Source of the DNA: Dehalococcoidia bacterium
GTDB lineage: Bacteria; Chloroflexota; Dehalococcoidia; SAR202; UBA11138
DNA: 5,422 bases
Assembly: GCA_012270625.1 (NCBI GenBank)
Contig: JAAXHZ010000283.1
Span: 1-5,422 of the forward strand
Direction: 5' to 3'
In this document: one piece after another, positions 1-4,600 of the stretch
Position numbering within the stretch: the first letter of the stretch is position 1
How the letters are laid out: every line of letters begins with the position of its first letter
Made by a program: the position numbers and the translations under genes
The notes under the pieces: generated by a model
Database searches by the model: none
The model's input: only the letters and a program-made list of their open reading frames with translations
Told to the model about the DNA's origin: nothing

Positions 1-158
1 ACGCCCCGGAGGTCTGTGGCTACGAGCACGTCCGCGCCAAGCTCCGCGTCGTCTTGGGTCACACCCATCTTCTCGAAAATCGACGCGACTGTCTCGTGCA
101 GCGCGTCGTGTGGAACGCGGGTCTCGTCCTCGTGCGGTACCTTGAATCGCTCTAGCAT
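1..158 (-). CDS. Ldh-family oxidoreductase (malate/lactate/ureidoglycolate dehydrogenase type), N-terminal fragment
   Basis: This is the first 52 complete codons of a gene that runs off the left edge. The reading begins MLERFKVPHEDETRVPHDAL and continues through a helical stretch (HETVASIFEKMGV) to ATDLRGV at residues 47-53. That layout, a helix followed by an (A)D.RG(V) motif, is how members of the Ldh_2 / malate-L-lactate dehydrogenase family begin; in them the next residues are normally D-[TS]-H-G. The family comprises cytosolic NAD(P)-dependent oxidoreductases of 2-hydroxyacids and related compounds (malate, lactate, ureidoglycolate, some sugar acids). The fragment holds neither the substrate pocket nor the nucleotide site, so the substrate cannot be named. 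The ATG start is supported by AAGGAG seven bases upstream. It is transcribed away from the response regulator gene and shares its upstream region. The family call is from remembered sequence pattern only. Confidence 0.75.
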   Translation of the reverse strand, partial: MLERFKVPHEDETRVPHDALHETVASIFEKMGVTQDDAELGADVLVATDLRG

Positions 159-165
159 TGGGTAG

Positions 166-171
166 CTCCTT
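166..171 (-). promoter_or_regulatory. Ribosome binding site of the Ldh-family gene
   Basis: AAGGAG on the minus strand lies seven bases before the ATG at 158-156. It fixes the start of the oxidoreductase gene. Confidence 0.75.
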
Positions 172-203
172 CTTGCGATCGATCATTCGGCTGAGCGAAA
201 TGG

Positions 204-212
204 ATTTTAACA
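204..212 (-). promoter_or_regulatory. Candidate extended -10 promoter for the Ldh-family gene
   Basis: Read on the minus strand the bases are TGTTAAAAT, which fits an extended -10 element (TGn followed by TAAAAT, five of six matches to TATAAT). No convincing -35 hexamer lies 16-18 bp upstream, which is tolerated at extended -10 promoters. Transcription would begin near 197, giving a leader of about 40 bases that contains the ribosome binding site. Predicted from sequence alone. Confidence 0.45.
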
Positions 213-505
213 CTTATGGGGCCAGGGCGATTACTCTCTTTGGCTAAGACCCGTGCACACGGATACACGCTTCCGTGCCATAGCCATACTGCGGACCGGT
301 ATGCGAATAGTTCATCACATAAAATAATCTCATGTAATCATAAATTTGCAATTAACTCAGCCATTTCGCTAGATTAACCGTCGTTGTATTTGATAGGAAG
401 TTGCTATTCCCATAACCTTCAGTTTGAGGAAGCGCTCATTGGCGGATGTGGACGGCGACCTATCGATAAGCAATCCGTGGGGTTCGGCTACCGACCTTGG
501 GAAAC

Positions 506-513
506 AGGATGGA
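506..513 (+). promoter_or_regulatory. Modest ribosome binding site at the TTG start of the response regulator
   Basis: AGGATGGA contains AGGA and GGA blocks seven to eleven bases before TTG 521. Because the frame is closed at 515-517, TTG is the earliest possible start. The next candidate, GTG at 533, would remove the first receiver strand. Confidence 0.5.
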
Positions 514-520
514 ATGACTC

Positions 521-1204
521 TTGATTCGACTGGTGATTGTTGACCAAAGCGAGCTGCTGCGACTGGGACTACAAAAGGCGGTTGAGACGGAAGTGGACAT
601 AGAAGTAGTCGGGTCCTTCGAACCGACCTATGCAATGGCGGCCGAGGTGGCGCGCCTATCTCCAGACGTAGCGCTTGTGGGCATGGAGTGGTCAACCTGT
701 AACGACCTGTCAATCTGCTGGGAGATCAGGAACGAGAGACCCTCGACGAAGGTCGTCATACTGTCGTCCTCTGAGAGCGAGGAGAAGATGGTGAGCTCGA
801 TGATTGCCGGTGCATCCGGGTATATCTCGAAGGATGCGACGAGAGTCGAGTTGGCCCACGCGATACGGGCGGTCGCGAGCAGCGGCGGGGCATACTTCAA
901 CCAGGAAGCGACCAACCGGATGTTGGAAAGGTTACGGGAGTTGATGGAAATCGGGGTAGACCGCGCCCCGCCGCTGCTGACCGAGCGCGAGAAGGCGATC
1001 CTGGCAATGGTGGCGCAGGGATCGTCCAACGATCAGATCGGACAGCGGCTGAACGTCGCCACGCCCACTGTACGCAACAACATGACAGCGATCCGGTCTA
1101 AGCTCGGGCTGAACTCCCGCGCCAAGCTCAAGGACTATGCCTTGAGACACGGACTTGTGAGCGAGGCCGATGAGGAGACGGCCATGCCAGGTGGGTCGAA
1201 CTGA
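521..1204 (+). CDS. NarL/LuxR-type response regulator with a degenerate (pseudo-)receiver domain
   Basis: A 227-residue transcription factor. Residues 1-120 form a CheY-like receiver domain (MIRLVIVDQSELLRLGL start; VVILSSSES with switch serine S82; GASGYISKDA with Y101 and K104). Residues 151-213 form a LuxR-type helix-turn-helix (LTERE at 153-157, SNDQIGQRL, TPTVRNNM recognition helix, KLGLNSRAKL). In ordinary members phosphorylation by a histidine kinase on an aspartate frees the DNA-binding domain. Here the phosphoacceptor position is glycine (DVALVGMEW, G54), and the acidic pair near the N terminus is D8-Q9 instead of D-D, so conventional phospho-switching should be impossible. The start is TTG 521: an in-frame stop lies at 515-517, and translation from here gives the standard receiver N terminus. 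The Shine-Dalgarno (AGGATGGA, 506-513) is modest. No histidine kinase gene is adjacent; a terminator follows 47 bases after the stop. Its targets are unknown. Confidence 0.9.
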   Translation: MIRLVIVDQSELLRLGLQKAVETEVDIEVVGSFEPTYAMAAEVARLSPDVALVGMEWSTCNDLSICWEIRNERPSTKVVILSSSESEEKMVSSMIAGASGYISKDATRVELAHAIRAVASSGGAYFNQEATNRMLERLRELMEIGVDRAPPLLTEREKAILAMVAQGSSNDQIGQRLNVATPTVRNNMTAIRSKLGLNSRAKLKDYALRHGLVSEADEETAMPGGSN

Positions 1205-1251
1205 CTACATCATTTGTATAGCAAGGCCGACCAACCACCACAGTGAACTCC

Positions 1252-1283
1252 GGGGGCGACCTATCGGTCGCCCCCTTTCTATT
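1252..1283 (+). terminator. Rho-independent terminator of the response regulator gene
   Basis: A perfect 10-bp stem, GGGGGCGACC (1252-1261) and GGTCGCCCCC (1266-1275), closes a TATC tetraloop and is followed by TTTCTATT. It begins 47 bases after the stop codon of the response regulator. The tail is interrupted by a C, but the stem is very stable. It should insulate the downstream secreted-protein gene from this transcript. Confidence 0.85.
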
Positions 1284-1350
1284 GGTGACTGTATGACCAG
1301 GACCGTGGAGATTTCGGGGCTGACGTGCCCGCGGGGATTTCGGACAATCA

Positions 1351-1378
1351 ACGCTCGACATACGTTGCAACCGAGCGT
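1351..1378. repeat. Inverted repeat with internal 8-bp palindrome
   Basis: ACGCTCG (1351-1357) and CGAGCGT (1372-1378) are perfect 7-bp inverted arms around a 14-base loop. The loop region includes GTTGCAAC (1364-1371), itself a perfect palindrome. There is no T-run after it, so it is not an obvious terminator; it could be an operator or an RNA hairpin. Confidence 0.4.
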
Positions 1379-1382
1379 CTGA

Positions 1383-1469
1383 CCGGGACTTATGTCCCGG
1401 ACATTGACCCCTCAAAGTCGGGACATCTAGGTCCGAAAATCGGGACACTGGCCCCTGTTTCCGGGACAT
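1383..1469. repeat. Cluster of CGGGACA-type repeats at 21-22 bp spacing, bounded by inverted repeats
   Basis: The pentamer GGACA begins at 1399, 1421, 1443 and 1464, spacings of 22, 22 and 21 bp. It is usually preceded by TCG or CCG, and the units partly share a following CCCC or TCC block and an A- or T-rich stretch. The left end is a perfect hairpin (CCGGGAC, TTAT, GTCCCGG; 1383-1400). ATGTCCCGG (1392-1400) and CCGGGACAT (1461-1469) form 9-bp inverted termini around a 78-bp segment. Two readings fit. One is a helically phased operator array for a regulator. The other is the remnant of a mobile-element end, since IS21-type elements are known to carry multiple short terminal repeats. No transposase gene and no obvious target duplication is visible. 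Confidence 0.55.
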
Positions 1470-1566
1470 CACCTTGCCCTAAGCTCTCCGCTGACCGTGC
1501 GGGAAGGCTCTTGCAGAGCAGGTTTTCTGAAGCCTCCCCACGACGGATCAGAAGTACGAGTTCTGT

Positions 1567-1572
1567 GGAGGG
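1567..1572 (+). promoter_or_regulatory. Strong ribosome binding site deciding the TTG start of the secreted protein
   Basis: GGAGGG is separated by seven bases from TTG 1580, the spacing expected for a strong site. It favours TTG 1580 over the adjacent TTG 1583 and over in-frame upstream candidates, and gives a compact signal peptide. Confidence 0.75.
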
Positions 1573-1579
1573 TCGAGAG

Positions 1580-1672
1580 TTGTTGAAGCAGCTTACACAA
1601 TACAGCGCAATCGGAGTCGCCTTTGTGGCGGTCGTCATGTTAATGATGGTCTTGCCCGGAGAGGCGTCTGCC
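1580..1672 (+). other. Signal peptide of the secreted protein
   Basis: Residues 1-31 have a short n-region with Lys3, a hydrophobic core at about 10-25, a helix-breaking PGE, and a type I signal peptidase site ASA (29-31) before Q32. There is no lipobox cysteine, so this is not a lipoprotein. A Thr-Pro-rich linker follows directly. Confidence 0.85.
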
Positions 1673-4600
1673 CAGGAGGCAACTCCAACTCCCACGCCGA
1701 CTGTCCAGCCACCCACCGGTAAGCTGGTCGTGGCCCCCAATTCGTTAGAAGCGGGAGAGATTACCAGAGCAGTGGGCTTTCACGTCGAGCCGACTGATCT
1801 GGAGGTAAGACTCGAATACAGCAATCACTTCGCGCTGGTGAGCGATTCGTGTGCCGCAGGTTCGTCCGGCGCCACAGCAGACGCCGTCGCGCCCACATGG
1901 ATTGAATTGAGGGCTTGCTCGGCTGGAAGCGGCTACGTGCGTCTGGTCGCATCCGATACCGGCCTCGCCATCGAAGAGGTGAGTGTGATCGTCACCGAGC
2001 GGATGACGTGGGCAACTATACAGGCGGGCGCGCATCCCGAAATAGAACTTTCAGGTGTTGCTTCGACACTCACTGAGGGTGGTTCCGACGATTTCTCTGT
2101 CGATGTCACGGGACTCGACAGCAGTGAAATCTACGAGCTATACACGGTCCCGCTGACCTACAACCTGGCGTTTAACGGAGACTGCAACGACTACGAACAA
2201 AGGGAAGTCCTCAAGGGTTGGATCGAGTACTCGACATCGTACACCGTGCACGCCTGCCAGCCTCCAGGAGCGACTCTCTGGGCATACCTCAACCTGAACG
2301 GAAGTCCGATTGTCTCGACCAGTATTACAGATGAAGAGAACCGCATAGCAGTAGCTCCCACGGTGACGGTCACGGCATCTCAGGATTCGGTTACCGAGGG
2401 TCGGAGCATAGCCTTCACGGCAACCTCGGACTATGCGGGGTCGTCGGCTCTGACAGTGAACGTCGGGGTTACACAGAGTGGGTCGTTCATCAGCGGAACT
2501 ACTCCAACCAGCGTAACGATCGGAGCGGGGCAGTCAACAGCCAGCTTCACAGTGGATACGGACAACGACAGCGTCGATGAGAGCAACGGCAGCGTCACCG
2601 CGCGTATCCTTTCTGGGACCGGGTACGACGTGGGAAGCCCGTCCTCGGTTACTGTTACGGTCCGGGACAACGACAATTCCTCTCCATCACCTCCATCACC
2701 GTCCGATCCGGAGGTGACGATCAGCGCGTCCGGCTCTTCCGTAACCGAGGGGCAGAGTGTAGAATTCACGGTGACGGCGGATGCCGCGCCGTCGTCGGCT
2801 CTGACAGTGAACGTCGGGGTTACACAGAGCGGGTCGTTCATCAGCGGGACTACTCCAACCAGCGTAACGATCAGTTCAGGGAAGTCAACAGCGAGCTTCA
2901 CGGTGCGTACAGACGACGACAGCGTCGATGAGAGTAACGGCAGCGTCACCGCGCGTATCCTCTCTGGGACCGGGTATGACCGGGGAAGTCCTTCCACTGA
3001 TACGGTGTCGGTCCAGGACAATGACGAGCCGACGGCCCCGACTCCAGGCAGTACCTGGAGTACGACCCTGACTTCGGGATTTGACAGCCAGTCCGATGAG
3101 TACGGCTACTACGCCGGTTATACCGGCTCGCTGAGCGACCGTACATTCGAGTACGACGGGGTGATCTACTCCGTCCTCTACACAATATGGCACCAGTCTG
3201 GCAATAAGCTCGAGTTCAAGGTGGACCGGTGTCTGAAACGTTCTGAATTCATCAGTTTGAGTATTGATTCGACGTCGTATTCCAGTCCCGGCGGCTGGAG
3301 GTATTCGGATGCCAAGTGTGACGCAGACAGCGCGCTTCACCAGGAGTTCGAGTTCGACAATGTAAGGTCGAACCCTCTGAGTTCGGGAAGCGACTACCGG
3401 ATTACGGTAGCATTCGCCAAGGATGCCATCACTCTGCCAGTTACGGTCGAGACCGATGCCCAGGAGCCGTTCGTTGGGCAGGCGGTGACGATGACGGCAT
3501 CGACGTCGGCGTCCTTCGGACCCGTGTCGTCCCACCAGTGGCAGGAGTGGTCGGGTGGACAGTGGACGAATCTGGCTTCGGCCACCACAGCCAGCCAGGT
3601 CGCCACATCCAGTACGAGCGGCGTGAGAGCCTTCAGAGTCGTGGTCACGAATGCGTCAAGTACGACCGAGCATTCCTCACCGATCACTATCCAGTGGAGG
3701 CCCATGACCGTAACCGTCACGGCGTCTCCCGACAACCCGGAGTCCGGTGACGCAAGCAAGAGAACCGTGACGCTGACCGCGACGGCGGACGCTCCGTCTG
3801 GCGTGACGTACCAGTGGCAGCAGGGAAATGGGAGCAGCTGGACGAACCTGGGGGCTGCCTCAGCGTCAGCGAGCAAGACCGTGTCGTTCACCACTCGTGG
3901 CACCAGAAAGTTCAGGGTCGTGGTGAGCCATGCCGTCGTCCCGACTGTGGAGTCTGAGACGATCTACGTGACCTGGGACAAGTGGGCGATCGTGTCGGAC
4001 ATGGCCAACGCGCTGTCATCCGCGGTGGCGACATCGACCGACTACAAGACGGCTCAGACCTCACTGCTATCCTGCATGAACGGCGGTTCTGGAGGAGCGT
4101 CGATCGCCAGCGGAGCAGATTCCATTGTCCCAACCCCCAGCTTCACGTCTTTCGGCGCCATCCTGGACAGCTACACAGGTGCGACCAGGGTCAAGATGGA
4201 CGCTGGCGGCGCGTGCAGTTCACAGGCGACAACCATGTTCAGCACGAACCAGACTGTCTCCCGTTCCGAGCTTGCCAGTCTGAAGGCTTCCAACTCGGAG
4301 TACGCGGCCCTGCTGGAGACACCCCAGGGCCAGGATTTTGAAGCGAATCTGGCTGATCCCGACACTCTGAAGCTGATTTCATATCTGGGCGCGAATGTCG
4401 ATAAGCCAGGCAGGTTAGAGGCGCCTCTTTACGCATCATCGGGGCCAGGAGGAAGTACCACTCCTCCCGGCACTAACCTGCAACAGGGCACAGGTCTGGC
4501 CTGTCTGCCCAATGGTGTGGATGGCGCACGACTGACGCTCAGTAACAAGCTGAGGGTCCTGAACTGTCTTGTGTTCTCGACACCACATGACTTCTGGGTA

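Larger units (their letters stand above)
159..520. other. Divergent intergenic region between the oxidoreductase and the response regulator
   Basis: This 362-bp gap has no credible gene. Its middle part (about 300-375) is clearly richer in A and T than the flanks, as expected of promoter DNA serving two divergent genes. Around 251-277 the pentamer CCGTG and its complement occur three times (CCGTG 251-255, CACGG 258-262, CCGTG 273-277), forming overlapping inverted repeats that could be a regulator site. For the plus-strand gene only a weak pair is visible: TTGCAA at 346-351 and TAGATT at 370-375 with an 18-bp spacer, each four of six matches to the consensus. Confidence 0.5.
1284..1579. other. 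Non-coding region upstream of the secreted phospholipase-like gene
   Basis: No convincing gene lies here. It contains a stem-loop candidate (1351-1378), the CGGGACA repeat cluster (1383-1469), a small GCTCT-TGC-AGAGC hairpin (1507-1519) and the ribosome binding site at 1567-1572. The promoter of the downstream gene should lie here. A -35-like TTGACC is present at 1404-1409, inside the repeat cluster, but no good -10 hexamer stands at the right distance, so no promoter is called. The frame of the downstream gene is open back to 1289, but upstream start candidates (GTG 1325, TTG 1511, GTG 1565) lack ribosome binding sites. Confidence 0.5.

Noticed and set aside
200..247. Small plus-strand frame of 15 codons in the divergent intergenic region
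   Set aside because: It has no ribosome binding site and overlaps the predicted promoter of the oxidoreductase gene.
509..543. Tiny ATG frames (509-517, and 514-543 overlapping the TTG start) as a possible leader peptide controlling the regulator
   Set aside because: They are very short, lack their own ribosome binding site, and are easily expected by chance.
1170..1382. Plus-strand open frames of 70 codons, including a 29-residue version from ATG 1293
   Set aside because: They overlap the end of the regulator, the terminator and the stem-loop, lack a good ribosome binding site, and encode nothing recognisable.
1383..1400. CCGGGAC-TTAT-GTCCCGG hairpin as a second terminator
   Set aside because: No T-run follows the stem, and a good terminator already lies at 1252-1283; the hairpin is better explained as part of the repeat cluster.
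1383..1469. CRISPR array
   Set aside because: The repeated core is only about 7-8 bases with a 22-bp period, too short for CRISPR repeats and spacers, and no cas gene is present.
2431..3021. Minus-strand open frame of 196 codons with an apparent internal repeat
   Set aside because: It is the complement of the Calx-beta repeats, and its repetitive look is inherited from them. It has no family resemblance, and the plus frame has a signal peptide, domain motifs and silent third-position changes.
3394..3903. Minus-strand open frame of 169 codons
   Set aside because: It is antisense to the Ig-like repeats, with biased composition and no recognisable domain.
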